Below are positions 51,847 to 61,596 of a stretch of 64,000 bases of DNA, piece by piece (the stretch's first letter is position 1; every line of letters starts with the position of its first letter). The position numbers were made by a program, and so were the translations under genes. Location of the stretch: NCBI GenBank assembly GCA_002319795.1, contig DCFU01000030.1, forward strand, positions 1 to 64,000, in the 5' to 3' direction. Source of the DNA: Megamonas sp. UBA1796. Its GTDB lineage: Bacteria; Bacillota; Negativicutes; Selenomonadales; Selenomonadaceae. Below the pieces are notes generated by a model. The model was not told where the DNA came from. It was given only the letters and a program-made list of their open reading frames with translations, and searched no databases.

Positions 51847-53344
51847 AAACGAAATGGAATTGATTTATCCGATTACTTTGCCTGAAAAAAAAGAAACGCA
51901 GAAATTATATATTTTGGGAGATAATATTAGACGAAGCACAGAAGGGATAGTAGTCAGCAGGAATGAGATAATGGACTTTGGGACTTATTTCAATTGTTTT
52001 TCTGTAAAAAAATGGCATGATTATACATCGTTGACAACAGTACATATTTCTTTTTCCATGATTGGGCGGGCACGAGCAGAAATTTATGCAATTAATGCAA
52101 GTGGGAGGCAGATGCTTCAGGTAATTGAAGCGAATGATGTTTTTGTATATGATTTACCATTTGACCAACTATTGGAAAAAGGCATAGATGTTATTGGAAT
52201 AGAATTGACAGCGTTATCAGATGAACTTACGTTTGTTAAAGGTGGGGTGTATGGCAATTTTGCGACGAGACAGGATGTAAGAATCGGAATTGTAATTTGC
52301 ACTTTTAAGCGAGAAAAATATGTAAAACATAATGTAGAAGTTTTGAAAAAGCTTATTGATGCAAATGATAAGTTTAGCGTCATGATTGTTGATAATGGTC
52401 GGACGTTAACAGACGTTTTAGGAGAAAATATTCAAGTGATACCGAATCCTAACTATGGTGGGTCCGGTGGCTTTACGCGTGGATTGATGGAACAGGTTAA
52501 TCAAGGACGTAATAATTATGTTTTAATGATGGATGATGATGTTGTTATTGAAAATAGTGCGCTGGAACGTGTTTATAAGGTTTGTCAGCATGTTAAAGAA
52601 GAACGGAACATGCAAATGTTTGGTGGTGCAATGCTAAATATGCAGAAACCTACAGAGCAATTTGAAAATACAGCTTACTGGAAACGTATACAGTTGATTG
52701 CATTTGGGCGTAGCTTTGATTTGACGGATAAAAAGAAGCTTTATGAAAATGAGAAGTTTCCCGAGAAAATAAATACTTATGCGGCATGGTGGTTTTGCTG
52801 TATACCGATGCAGGTTATTCGACAGAATGGTTATCCGCTACCAGTGTTTATCAAAAGCGACGATATGGAATATGGTATACGCAATAATGAGCCAGTTATG
52901 ACTATGAATGGTGTTGGTGTATGGCATGAAACATTTGAAAAAAAAGCAAATCCGGCAATTAATTATTTTAATGATCGCAATATGCTTATTTTAAATCATT
53001 TTGCAATGGGCTGCAGCCGTTGGACCTTTTTTTTAGCAGCCATGGGGCGATTATTTAGGCGTGTGTATCATCGTGATGGTCTTGGTGTAAGGAATTTTGA
53101 GATAGCACTCAGGGATCATGGTGCCGGATTTGAAGAGATTACGCGAATGGGGGCGGATGAAAAATTTGCGGAGGTTAGAGGTTATGGCTATGATAAAAAT
53201 ATCGCATGCTCTTTTTTGAATACTTTGCAGATGGTAATTTGCCAATTTGTGAAATACGAAGCTATTCATAAAAGATACCTTGATTTTCGGAAAGAACGGC
53301 TGACAGATCAAACATTTTGGAGACATTATTTACGATTGGAATGA
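51827..53344 (+). CDS. GlfT2-like family 2 glycosyltransferase (galactofuranosyltransferase-type)
   Basis: A 505-residue protein with an N-terminal beta-rich domain (to about residue 145) and a GT-A domain. IGIVICTFKREKYV, NPNYGGSGGFTRG, the metal motif MMDDDVVIE, FIKSDDMEYGIR and GVWHETFEKK, with a C-terminal helical part, are the layout of the GlfT2 galactofuranosyltransferase. ATG 51827 follows GGGAAGGA and lies inside the end of wzt. No UDP-galactopyranose mutase gene is present in the window, so galactofuranose as substrate is uncertain. Confidence 0.85.
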   Translation: MNIRSIENEMELIYPITLPEKKETQKLYILGDNIRRSTEGIVVSRNEIMDFGTYFNCFSVKKWHDYTSLTTVHISFSMIGRARAEIYAINASGRQMLQVIEANDVFVYDLPFDQLLEKGIDVIGIELTALSDELTFVKGGVYGNFATRQDVRIGIVICTFKREKYVKHNVEVLKKLIDANDKFSVMIVDNGRTLTDVLGENIQVIPNPNYGGSGGFTRGLMEQVNQGRNNYVLMMDDDVVIENSALERVYKVCQHVKEERNMQMFGGAMLNMQKPTEQFENTAYWKRIQLIAFGRSFDLTDKKKLYENEKFPEKINTYAAWWFCCIPMQVIRQNGYPLPVFIKSDDMEYGIRNNEPVMTMNGVGVWHETFEKKANPAINYFNDRNMLILNHFAMGCSRWTFFLAAMGRLFRRVYHRDGLGVRNFEIALRDHGAGFEEITRMGADEKFAEVRGYGYDKNIACSFLNTLQMVICQFVKYEAIHKRYLDFRKERLTDQTFWRHYLRLE

Positions 53345-53350
53345 TAGGTT

Positions 53351-54628
53351 GTGACGGATATTTACCAATTGAGCCAGAAGTATACTGCGCCGATTATTTA
53401 TTATTATGTAAAATGGATTATCCAAAAGGCGGTTTCAAGCAAGATTAAGACGTTATACTTTTTGGCAAGGGATGGATATGTGCTTTGCAAGGTTGCACAG
53501 ATGATTTGTGAACAGGAAGGAATTGCAATAGAGTGCCGGTACTTGTATTGTTCGAGAAACGCGTTAAGATTTCCAAGCTATTATTTTATTGGAGATGAAG
53601 CTTATCATTTGATTTTTTTGCCAGGGCTTCATGTTAACATTCGTGATTTATTTAAACGGATTGGCTTGATTTCTTGTGAAATTCAGGACCAAATTATGAA
53701 AGAAATTGGCTTTGATAAAATAAGAGCTTCAGTTGAGTTATCTGCGCCAGAAACAGAGGAATTATCAAAGTCATTAAGACATAATTTTGTGTTTTGCAGC
53801 ACAATGAGGAAAAATTCCGAAGCAAGATTTGCTGAGACGATTGCCTATTTTCGACAAGAACATATGTTTGAGCAGAAGGATATTGCTATTGTGGACAGCG
53901 GTTGGAGTGGTTCCTTACAGCGTTCAATGCGGCAGCTGATGCAACATGCCGGATATGTGGGTGGGTTTAAAGGATTTTATTTTGGATTCTTGAATAAGAG
54001 GCACGACAAATCAGATGGTGAATACTATTCGTGGTACCTTACGCCGCATAGCAGCAATAAGGATAAGATATATTTTAATACGCATTTGTTTGAGTTGATG
54101 TTATCGGCTCCACATGGCACAACTTTATCTTATAAAAAAGATGCTGCTAAGTATGTGCCGGTTTTGGATATATACCACACAGATGATCTACAGGCAAAAC
54201 TTATTGATATGCAGATTCAAGGGATTTTGGACTGGGTAAGACAGAAAATAGAAGTTGAGCATGAAGTTTTAAATATGCGGATGTCCAGAGTTGAATGGAA
54301 TATGACGAGAAGGCTTCTGCATCGTATTATGGCATATCCTACTCGGGAAGAGGCCTATACTTATGGGCAATTCGCTTTTGCAGATGATATGTTTGATCAG
54401 AAAAAATATCCATTAACAGCACCGGAACAATGTGAGAGCTTGAAAATATACAATGTTTATGAGATGCTATATAGAAAAATATGGGGGGGATATTCTTTGG
54501 AAGGGATAAAGAATATTTACTGGCCATATGGCACAATAGCTTTCCTAACTTCATCTTGGAAGCGGCTATGGTATCGATGGAATATATATATTTGGCATTT
54601 GATTTTATTTAAAAGGAATCAACTATGA
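53351..54628 (+). CDS. LARDGY-containing protein (C-terminal part of COG5610-type proteins)
   Basis: A 425-residue protein with TLYFLARDGYVLCKVAQMI near residue 35 and the segment DIAIVDSGWSGSLQRSMRQL near residue 180. It matches what normally forms the C-terminal domain of long HAD-type proteins (COG5610) in polysaccharide loci; the HAD domain itself is encoded by the next gene. The function is unknown; a role in polysaccharide modification or regulation is inferred from location. The start is GTG 53351. It overlaps the next gene by 4 nt (ATGA). Confidence 0.65.
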   Translation: MTDIYQLSQKYTAPIIYYYVKWIIQKAVSSKIKTLYFLARDGYVLCKVAQMICEQEGIAIECRYLYCSRNALRFPSYYFIGDEAYHLIFLPGLHVNIRDLFKRIGLISCEIQDQIMKEIGFDKIRASVELSAPETEELSKSLRHNFVFCSTMRKNSEARFAETIAYFRQEHMFEQKDIAIVDSGWSGSLQRSMRQLMQHAGYVGGFKGFYFGFLNKRHDKSDGEYYSWYLTPHSSNKDKIYFNTHLFELMLSAPHGTTLSYKKDAAKYVPVLDIYHTDDLQAKLIDMQIQGILDWVRQKIEVEHEVLNMRMSRVEWNMTRRLLHRIMAYPTREEAYTYGQFAFADDMFDQKKYPLTAPEQCESLKIYNVYEMLYRKIWGGYSLEGIKNIYWPYGTIAFLTSSWKRLWYRWNIYIWHLILFKRNQL

Positions 54629-55323
54629 AAAGATTGTTTCGTAGATCCTTTGTGAAAGTTGCTGTCTTTCTGAATCGATGTCGTTGGCAGTTTATTTCGC
54701 CGACATTGTTAGCATGGTATCTTTCAAGATATCAAGTAATTTCATTTGATGTTTTTGATACATTGGTTTTTCGGAAATGCGACATTCCGGCAGATGTATT
54801 TACAGAAATTGGTTATGAAATAGGAATTCCAGATTTTCGTGAACGACGTATTTGTGCTGAGATAATAGCAAGAAAACGAACGCAAAAGCCAGAGAGAGAA
54901 GTCAACCTGCGAGATATTTATGAAAACTTTCCAATAAAATTGCCAATATCACTGAAAAAAGCGATGGCAATAGAGATTGCAGCGGAAAAAAATTGTATTT
55001 ATGCTAATTTATATATGCTAGAGGTTTTTCATAGATTGCAACAGAGAGGAAAGATTTTAGTTGCAACTTCAGATATGTATTTGCCGGAGGTGGAAATTCG
55101 GGATATTTTACATCAGTTGGGATATAAAGGATTTTGGGAAATTTTTGTATCCAATGAAATAGGTTGCAATAAATGGTTTGGTCATTTGCAGCAATTTGTG
55201 CGAGCTACAACTGCAGTACCATCGGATAAGATGATTCATATTGGAGATAATTATCGAATCGATATAGTGGGTACACGCTATGTCGGTATAGATGCTGTGT
55301 GGTATACTGGGAAATTCAGATGA
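54625..55323 (+). CDS. HAD-superfamily hydrolase domain protein (N-terminal part of COG5610-type proteins)
   Basis: A 232-residue HAD protein with motif I ISFDVFDTLVFRKC, motif II LVATSDMYLP and motif III HIGDNYRIDIVGTRYVG. In COG5610-type proteins this domain comes first and is followed by a LARDGY domain in the same chain; here the order is reversed and the two are separate genes overlapping by 4 nt. A phosphatase or phosphotransferase acting on a glycan intermediate is possible. Confidence 0.75.
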   Translation: MKRLFRRSFVKVAVFLNRCRWQFISPTLLAWYLSRYQVISFDVFDTLVFRKCDIPADVFTEIGYEIGIPDFRERRICAEIIARKRTQKPEREVNLRDIYENFPIKLPISLKKAMAIEIAAEKNCIYANLYMLEVFHRLQQRGKILVATSDMYLPEVEIRDILHQLGYKGFWEIFVSNEIGCNKWFGHLQQFVRATTAVPSDKMIHIGDNYRIDIVGTRYVGIDAVWYTGKFR

Positions 55324-55337
55324 AAGGTGGCAAGACC

Positions 55338-57317
55338 ATGAAGCAAAAGAAAATCGCGATACCATATCCTTGGCCAGGGATGAAGCTTGGTGCGGAACTG
55401 GAATTAATTAAAAGAATTCAGCATGCTGCTGAGGAAGAAGATATAGAATGTGTGGTAATAGATAATAGTGGACATCTGTTGGATGACGAAATTAATAGTA
55501 CAGAATGTATGGTTCGGGAAGAAGAACTAGATTTTGTTTTGTCTATGCATTTTCTTACCTTTAAATCTTTAGACGCTTTTTATTATTGTGCGATTTGGAA
55601 TCCGCCAGAGATTCCTTTAGATAGTAAAGACTATGGAAATTTTGTTGACAATTATACGATGTGCGATGACTATTTAATTTATGATCATGGTGGAATGTCC
55701 AATCATTTAAAAAGTATGTTGTGGGGAAAGCAGAGAACCTTAACGGGATGTTCACAGCTAATGGGGACTTTTCCTGAGAGTGCAATTATGCCTGTTGAAC
55801 TAAATGAGCCAAAGTTATTTTACTGTGGTATAAATTGGGATGTATTGGTTCATCAAAGTGGTCGACATGAATCCGTAATGAAACTTTTGGATGATGCAGA
55901 AATTATATGTATTTATGGTCCAGATAAAGCATGGGGAGGAATACGGCCATGGGCAGGTTATCGTTGTTATCAGGGCGAGATTCCTTTTGATGGATTTTCT
56001 TTATTGCAATACTTGCATAAGTGTGGGGTATGTCTGGTACTTTCTTCGGATATTCATCGAAAGGCTGGAGCAGTTACAAATCGTGCATTTGAAGCTTGTG
56101 TTGCAGGTGCAGTTATGATTTCGGATGATAATCCTTTGATGAAAGAAATGTTTGGGGATGCGGCACTTTTCATAGACTATAATAGAGCAAATCCACGAGA
56201 TACAGTGAATCAAATTATAGAGAAATATGAGTGGATTTGTACACATAAAGACGAAGCAAAACGACTTGCGGAAAAAGCACAGAAGATTTTTTGTGAACGA
56301 TATACTTTGAATCATTATTTAAGATCAATATTAAATAATCATGCAGAACGCTTGGCTGTACACAGGTCCGATTTATTTGCAACGGATGAGTGTGAACGGG
56401 TCGCTGTTTTCTATGTTTGTGATAGTATCAAGCCGAGCGATTTGGAAGATGAACTATCTGTTGTATGCCAAAATATTAAAAGACAAGTTTATAAAAATAT
56501 TATTTTAGTGGTTGCAGTAGATGTGCAATTACACTTGGAAGTTAATCAAGCAATAGAAAAAGAACAGATTGAAGCTAGAGTTGTACTGATGCCATTGCAT
56601 GATAAAAATGGTGTTCGTAAAATATCAAATGGGCAAGCAATAAAAGAACTTAGGAAATTAGAGCCGCATGATGACTTTATGTTTATGATATCAGATGAAT
56701 ATTGGTTTAGAGATCATGTGACGACATTGCTTCGGACACTAGAGGATAATCCAGAAGCGTGGGGGGCAAATTCTGGTCAGTTGGAGAAGACTGAAGACGG
56801 AACCTGTAGGGTCAATCTTTTTGAGAAGATAGAAGAGATTGAGCTATATAATCAGCTTCAGAACGAAGATTCTGTAGAGTTGGCTGCGGGGGCAATTTTA
56901 TTACGTGCAAAGGTACATGCATTATTACCAGAGTTCTTTTTTGATATGTTAGATGGAAAAGAGCATTTAGCTTATGTTAGTATTTTGTTGGAAAAAGATA
57001 AAAAAAATCTAGTTTTTTCTAGGCGAATGACATTGCGAAAAAGTTATAAAAAGAAATATAATTGCAATACAGTAATTAAAAATATTCATGAAAATAGATT
57101 TTTGTGCGAGTTGACACGATATGATCATCAAGCTGTAAATAAGGCAAGAAATACAAAAAAAAATGTGCTGCAATCGATCATCGAGTTGCCTATAAAATCG
57201 TATTGTATGGTTAGGGTGTACCGTATTTTGTTAAGGATAGTACATGGGCAGAAAATCCGGCGGTTACTGGAAAAAAAATATCATCAGCAATTTGAACGAT
57301 ATTTGAGAAATTTATGA
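55338..57317 (+). CDS. Two-domain glycosyltransferase, CgeB/GT1-like plus GT-A-like (tandem copy 1)
   Basis: A 659-residue protein. The N-terminal half, to about residue 360, is GT-B-like with a CgeB/Glyco_trans_1_2-type C-terminal lobe (VLSSDIHRKAGAVTNRAFEA, then MKEMFGDAALFIDYN). The second half resembles a GT-A domain (AVFYVCDSIKPSDLEDE, FMISDEYWFRDHVTTLLRTL). The N-terminus PYPWPGMKLGAELELIKRI is shared with the next gene. ATG 55338 follows AAAGGTGG; ATG 55320 overlapping the previous stop is an alternative. It probably adds one or two sugars to the O-chain. Confidence 0.75.
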   Translation: MKQKKIAIPYPWPGMKLGAELELIKRIQHAAEEEDIECVVIDNSGHLLDDEINSTECMVREEELDFVLSMHFLTFKSLDAFYYCAIWNPPEIPLDSKDYGNFVDNYTMCDDYLIYDHGGMSNHLKSMLWGKQRTLTGCSQLMGTFPESAIMPVELNEPKLFYCGINWDVLVHQSGRHESVMKLLDDAEIICIYGPDKAWGGIRPWAGYRCYQGEIPFDGFSLLQYLHKCGVCLVLSSDIHRKAGAVTNRAFEACVAGAVMISDDNPLMKEMFGDAALFIDYNRANPRDTVNQIIEKYEWICTHKDEAKRLAEKAQKIFCERYTLNHYLRSILNNHAERLAVHRSDLFATDECERVAVFYVCDSIKPSDLEDELSVVCQNIKRQVYKNIILVVAVDVQLHLEVNQAIEKEQIEARVVLMPLHDKNGVRKISNGQAIKELRKLEPHDDFMFMISDEYWFRDHVTTLLRTLEDNPEAWGANSGQLEKTEDGTCRVNLFEKIEEIELYNQLQNEDSVELAAGAILLRAKVHALLPEFFFDMLDGKEHLAYVSILLEKDKKNLVFSRRMTLRKSYKKKYNCNTVIKNIHENRFLCELTRYDHQAVNKARNTKKNVLQSIIELPIKSYCMVRVYRILLRIVHGQKIRRLLEKKYHQQFERYLRNL

Positions 57318-57336
57318 ATGAAGAGGTGGTTATCAC

Positions 57337-59301
57337 ATGAATAAAAGGCGCTTTGGTATCATTTTAACTTGGCCAGGCATAAAAAATGCAGAGAGTGAGA
57401 TAATTAGCCGTACAATGCGGGCAGCACAAGAAATTGATGCTGAATGCGTACCTATAGATAATTATGGATTTGTATTGGATGCAAATTATGAATCAACAGA
57501 AAAAAAAGCGGAGAATTTGGAATTTGTTTTATCGCTACATTATGATACACCGAAGCTTATAGATGCTTTTTACTACCACACAGTTTGGAATCCACCAGAA
57601 ATTCCCTTGAAATTTGATGGCTATAGGCAGAGTATAGATAATTATATTATGAATGATGATTATCTTATTTATGATAAGGGAAGTATGTCGGCACATTTGC
57701 AAAGTATATTGTTAGAATCGCCCCGAAATTTAACAGATGCTTCAGTAATGATGGGAACATTCCCAAAAAGCGCGATAATGGAACCAAATCTTGCTAATCC
57801 AAAGCTGTTTTATTGTGGGATGAATTGGGATATTCTTGTTGATAAACATGGCAGGAACGAAAGTTTGATGAAACTTTTGGACACTGAGGGCGTTGTAAAA
57901 ATATTTGGACCAAATGCAACTACGAATAAAGCATGGGGGGGAATCCATCCTTGGGCTGGGTATAAGTGCTATCAATATCCAATTCCATTTGATGGGTTTT
58001 CTTTATTGGATGAACTAAATAAATGTGGGATTTGCTTGGTTTTTTCGTCTGATGTTCATCGTAGGGCAGGAGCTGTTACGAATCGTGCTTTTGAAGCCTG
58101 TGCTGCAGGAGCGGTTATTATATCAGATAATAATTTGTTGATGAAACAAATGTTTGGTGATGCGGCACTTTTTGTTGACTATAATAAAAATAATCCGAAA
58201 GATACCTTTCAGCAAGTTATGGAAAAATATCGCTGGATACTTGATCATAAAAAAGAAGCTATGACATTAGCAAGACAATCGCAGCAAATATTTTTGAAAA
58301 AATATACATTAAATGCTTATTTGGAAAAAATTTTTGAAAATCATCCAAACCGTCTAGAATCTGTTAAAACATCATTATTTTCCAAAAATTCACAGGAGCA
58401 GGTGCATGTTTTATATGTTTGTCCGTATAGTGATTTGAAGAGGGCAGGTGAAGCTATACGAAAAGTCGTAAATAATGTAAAACGGCAAATTTTTGCATCA
58501 ATTTATTTAACTGTAGCTCTTGATATTACACTTAATGAATTTATATGTGAACAATTGAAGGACACTAAAATTAAAATATCAATTTATCCAGTTAAAATGT
58601 TTGACTCAAATAAGAATATGGTGCTGACAAATGGGCAGATATTTGCACAGATATCTCGATATATTAATAGTGAATATTTTATGATGACAGATGCGGAAGA
58701 ATATTGGTTTAGAGATCATGTTACAACATTAATGCGAACTTTACAGGATAGCAAGGGTATGTTGGCTTGTTCAGGACAGCTTTATGTCGATACAAATGGA
58801 ATTTGGCAGGTTAAGTCTTTTGATAGACCTAAGGAAAAAGATTTTATCTTGTACTACAATGGCAAGTCTGCATTGAAAACATCGTTTCCGTGTCCTGGTG
58901 TGTTTTTATTTGATAAGGTAGTATTAAATCAGTTGCCCCAATATGTATTCGACTCTATAGATGGAAATGAATATTTAGCGTATGTTTATACGAGCGTCTT
59001 AAATAAAAAAACAGATGTGGTATTTAGTAAAAGAATGACGTTTGTTTGTGGGCGTCGTGCTGATTGTAAGAACAAATTGGTTCAGCCGGATCAGGAGATG
59101 CGTTATATACAAGGACTTTGTCGTTATCACGAAATAGGAAAAGACGATTTTGGAATGTGGCTAAGTACTATTCCTTTAAAACCATACATTATAATTAGAA
59201 GTCTGCGAATTATAATGAGAGTCATACCGAAAAAGAGTTGGTTATATATCAAAATAGGAAAAATTTATGGTCGATATTGTAGAAAGTATTTCAATTTTTA
59301 G
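57337..59301 (+). CDS. Two-domain glycosyltransferase, CgeB/GT1-like plus GT-A-like (tandem copy 2)
   Basis: A 654-residue paralogue of the preceding gene over its whole length. It shares TWPGIKNAESEIISRTM, VFSSDVHRRAGAVTNRAFEA, MKQMFGDAALFVDYN and EYWFRDHVTTLMRTL. The two differ most in the linker and C-terminal quarter, consistent with duplication followed by specialisation for different linkages. GAAGAGGTGGTT precedes the ATG, 20 nt after the first copy. Confidence 0.75.
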   Translation: MNKRRFGIILTWPGIKNAESEIISRTMRAAQEIDAECVPIDNYGFVLDANYESTEKKAENLEFVLSLHYDTPKLIDAFYYHTVWNPPEIPLKFDGYRQSIDNYIMNDDYLIYDKGSMSAHLQSILLESPRNLTDASVMMGTFPKSAIMEPNLANPKLFYCGMNWDILVDKHGRNESLMKLLDTEGVVKIFGPNATTNKAWGGIHPWAGYKCYQYPIPFDGFSLLDELNKCGICLVFSSDVHRRAGAVTNRAFEACAAGAVIISDNNLLMKQMFGDAALFVDYNKNNPKDTFQQVMEKYRWILDHKKEAMTLARQSQQIFLKKYTLNAYLEKIFENHPNRLESVKTSLFSKNSQEQVHVLYVCPYSDLKRAGEAIRKVVNNVKRQIFASIYLTVALDITLNEFICEQLKDTKIKISIYPVKMFDSNKNMVLTNGQIFAQISRYINSEYFMMTDAEEYWFRDHVTTLMRTLQDSKGMLACSGQLYVDTNGIWQVKSFDRPKEKDFILYYNGKSALKTSFPCPGVFLFDKVVLNQLPQYVFDSIDGNEYLAYVYTSVLNKKTDVVFSKRMTFVCGRRADCKNKLVQPDQEMRYIQGLCRYHEIGKDDFGMWLSTIPLKPYIIIRSLRIIMRVIPKKSWLYIKIGKIYGRYCRKYFNF

Positions 59302-59320
59302 AATAAAGGCGGTGTGTAAA

Positions 59321-60217
59321 GTGTACTTGATTATTGGAGCAAATGGCTTTATTGGTGCGTATATGATAAAAAAAATTTTGACATATTCTAATGAAATGAT
59401 ATTGGCAACAGCCAATAGTAATAATCACCTATCTTTAATTTGTGATAAACGCGTACAATGGAGGCATTTGGATGTTTCGGATTTTGCAGGAGTAGACTTA
59501 TTGAGTGAGGATACAGCAATTACTCATGAGAGTTTGAAAATTATTTATTTAGCAGCATACCATCATCCTGATCAGGTGGAAAAAAATCTACAGTTTGCTT
59601 GGCATATAAATATCACCTGCTTGTCTTATTTTATTAATAAATTCTATGATACAAGATGTTTTTTTTATCCTTCTACAGAAATGGTCTATGGAGATGGAGG
59701 TGAAAATAAAAAATTTAATGAAGAAAGTTCACTCAATCCATTAAATCTTTATGGAAAACATAAGAAAATTGCTGAAGAAATTGTTTATGGTGCTGGGAAA
59801 AATGTACTTCGTTTTCCGGTGTTGATGGGGCCTAGTTTGCTGATGCATAAAAAACATTTTTATGATTGCATTATAGAAGATTTGTCACAAGGAAAACGTG
59901 TTGAGATGTTTTCAGATATGTATAAATCTATGCTTGACTTTGATACTGTGGCGAAAATAACCATCACGTTGATGGAAAGTTATACTGAAGATATGGCTAA
60001 GTGTTTAAATGTTTCAGGGGACGAGTCATTAAGTAAATATGATGTAGGAGTCCGTATAGCGCAGAAACATGGTTATCCCACGAATTTGATACGGCCGATT
60101 TCTTTAAGTGACGATAATGCGATATTTGCAGTTAAACGGCCTAGATCTGTTTTATTAGATAATGCTAAGGTAAAAAAATTATTGCATTTAGAAGAAATAA
60201 GAATGAAGTTTGAATGA
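59321..60217 (+). CDS. NAD-dependent epimerase/dehydratase family protein (SDR)
   Basis: A 298-residue extended short-chain dehydrogenase with LIIGANGFIGAYMIKK at the cofactor site, FYPSTEMVYGDGG, and the catalytic Tyr-x3-Lys in NLYGKHKKIAEE. It is probably a sugar-nucleotide reductase or epimerase. Position near gmd makes a GDP-4-keto-6-deoxymannose reductase possible, but the sequence does not identify the substrate. The start is GTG 59321 after AAAGGCGG; the longer start at 59267 lies in the previous gene. Confidence 0.75.
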   Translation: MYLIIGANGFIGAYMIKKILTYSNEMILATANSNNHLSLICDKRVQWRHLDVSDFAGVDLLSEDTAITHESLKIIYLAAYHHPDQVEKNLQFAWHINITCLSYFINKFYDTRCFFYPSTEMVYGDGGENKKFNEESSLNPLNLYGKHKKIAEEIVYGAGKNVLRFPVLMGPSLLMHKKHFYDCIIEDLSQGKRVEMFSDMYKSMLDFDTVAKITITLMESYTEDMAKCLNVSGDESLSKYDVGVRIAQKHGYPTNLIRPISLSDDNAIFAVKRPRSVLLDNAKVKKLLHLEEIRMKFE

Positions 60218-60227
60218 GGTGGATATA

Positions 60228-60584
60228 ATGATAAAATTTTTAAAACCGGATTTTATTTTTAAGGATCAGCGGGGGTGTTTGACTCAGCTTGTGCGTGAGG
60301 GGTATAATCAAATTAATGTGACCGAGGCAGTCGCTGGGTCAAAAAGAGGTGGGCATTACCATAAGCTGAATAATGAAGCTTTTTATATTGTGCGTGGTTC
60401 TTTTGACTTGGTGGCGAGAAAGGATGGGGAAGAAACAAAACAGTCTTTTTATCAAGGGGATATGTTTCTAATACCACCTTATGTTACACATGATTTTATC
60501 TTTAAAGAAGACACAATTTTTATTAGTATGTATGACAAAGGCGTAGAGCTTAATGATAATAGGAAAGATATATATGTAGGATAA
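60228..60584 (+). CDS. Small cupin, polysaccharide-biosynthesis type
   Basis: A 118-residue single-domain cupin with RGCLTQLVRE, the metal or active-site motif GGHYHKLNNEAFYIVRG, and IPPYVTHDF. It resembles the cupin C-terminal domain of capsule reductases such as CapF and stand-alone sugar-nucleotide cupins. Isomerase or epimerase action on a keto sugar nucleotide is plausible, unproven. ATG 60228 follows GAGGTGGATATA. Confidence 0.75.
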   Translation: MIKFLKPDFIFKDQRGCLTQLVREGYNQINVTEAVAGSKRGGHYHKLNNEAFYIVRGSFDLVARKDGEETKQSFYQGDMFLIPPYVTHDFIFKEDTIFISMYDKGVELNDNRKDIYVG

Positions 60585-60593
60585 GGAGAAAAA

Positions 60594-61586
60594 ATGGAAA
60601 AATCGGCTTTAATTACAGGAATAACAGGACAAGATGGTGCATATTTATCAAAGTTTTTGATTGATAAGGGGTATAAGGTATATGGTTTATTGGCAAGACG
60701 CTCAACACCAACAATGTGGCGTCTTGCGTACCTTGGAGTCGATAGAAAGGTTGAAATGATTGAGGGAGATTTGAGCGATGTGACATCAATTATTCGGGCA
60801 ATTCATATAGCGCAACCAGTAGAATTCTATAATCTTGGTGCTCAAAGTTTTGTCGGAACATCGTGGAATCAGCCTCAGCTAACGGCATTATCAACCGGGT
60901 TTGGTGCTTTAAATTGCTTGGAAGCTATCCGTTTAACAAATCCTAAGATAAAGTTTTACCAAGCATCAACTTCAGAGATGTTTGGAGGTATACCTGCATA
61001 TCCGTTACAGTCCGAAACGACGCCATTTTATCCGAGAAGTCCATATGGTGTTTCAAAACTTTTTGCACATTGGATGACAATAAACTATTATGAAAGTTTT
61101 AGTATTTTTGGTTGTTGTGGTATTTTGTTCAATCATGAGTCGCCCTTGCGTGGAATTGAATTTGTGACTCGGAAGGTAACGGATGCTGTCGCGCGTATTA
61201 AGCTTGGTGTCCGGGATAAATTATACCTTGGAAATATTGATGCAAAGAGAGATTGGGGATTTGCTGGGGATTATGTTGAAGCCATGTGGTTGATGCTTCA
61301 GGAAGATGAACCCGATGTTTATGTAATTGCTACAGGGCAGACGACTACTGTACGTGATATGTGTCAAATAGCTTTCGAACATGTGGGCTTAAATTATCGG
61401 GATTATGTAGAAATAGATCCATCATTTTATCGGCCAGCTGAAGTTGATGTACTGTTGGGGGATCCGACAAAAGCACAGATTAAATTAGGATGGAAGAATA
61501 AGACATCATTGAAACAATTAATAGAAATGATGATTGAAGCAGATTTGAAGCGTGTAAAGGCAGAGGTTAAGGTTCAGAATATGTGA
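60594..61586 (+). CDS. gmd: GDP-mannose 4,6-dehydratase
   Basis: A 330-residue SDR enzyme with ALITGITGQDGAYLSKFL for NADP, YNLGAQSFVGTSWNQP, the catalytic Ser/Thr in ASTSEMFGG, YGVSKLF with Tyr-x3-Lys, and FNHESPLRGIEFVTRKVTD. It follows the shorter Pseudomonas A-band Gmd pattern (LARRSTPTMWRLAYLG and DAKRDWGFAGDYVEAMWLM). It makes GDP-4-keto-6-deoxymannose, precursor of GDP-D-rhamnose, L-fucose, perosamine and others. A GDP-heptose substrate is an alternative given hddAC. AGGAG precedes the ATG. Confidence 0.93.
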   Translation: MEKSALITGITGQDGAYLSKFLIDKGYKVYGLLARRSTPTMWRLAYLGVDRKVEMIEGDLSDVTSIIRAIHIAQPVEFYNLGAQSFVGTSWNQPQLTALSTGFGALNCLEAIRLTNPKIKFYQASTSEMFGGIPAYPLQSETTPFYPRSPYGVSKLFAHWMTINYYESFSIFGCCGILFNHESPLRGIEFVTRKVTDAVARIKLGVRDKLYLGNIDAKRDWGFAGDYVEAMWLMLQEDEPDVYVIATGQTTTVRDMCQIAFEHVGLNYRDYVEIDPSFYRPAEVDVLLGDPTKAQIKLGWKNKTSLKQLIEMMIEADLKRVKAEVKVQNM

Positions 61587-61596
61587 GGTGGCATCC

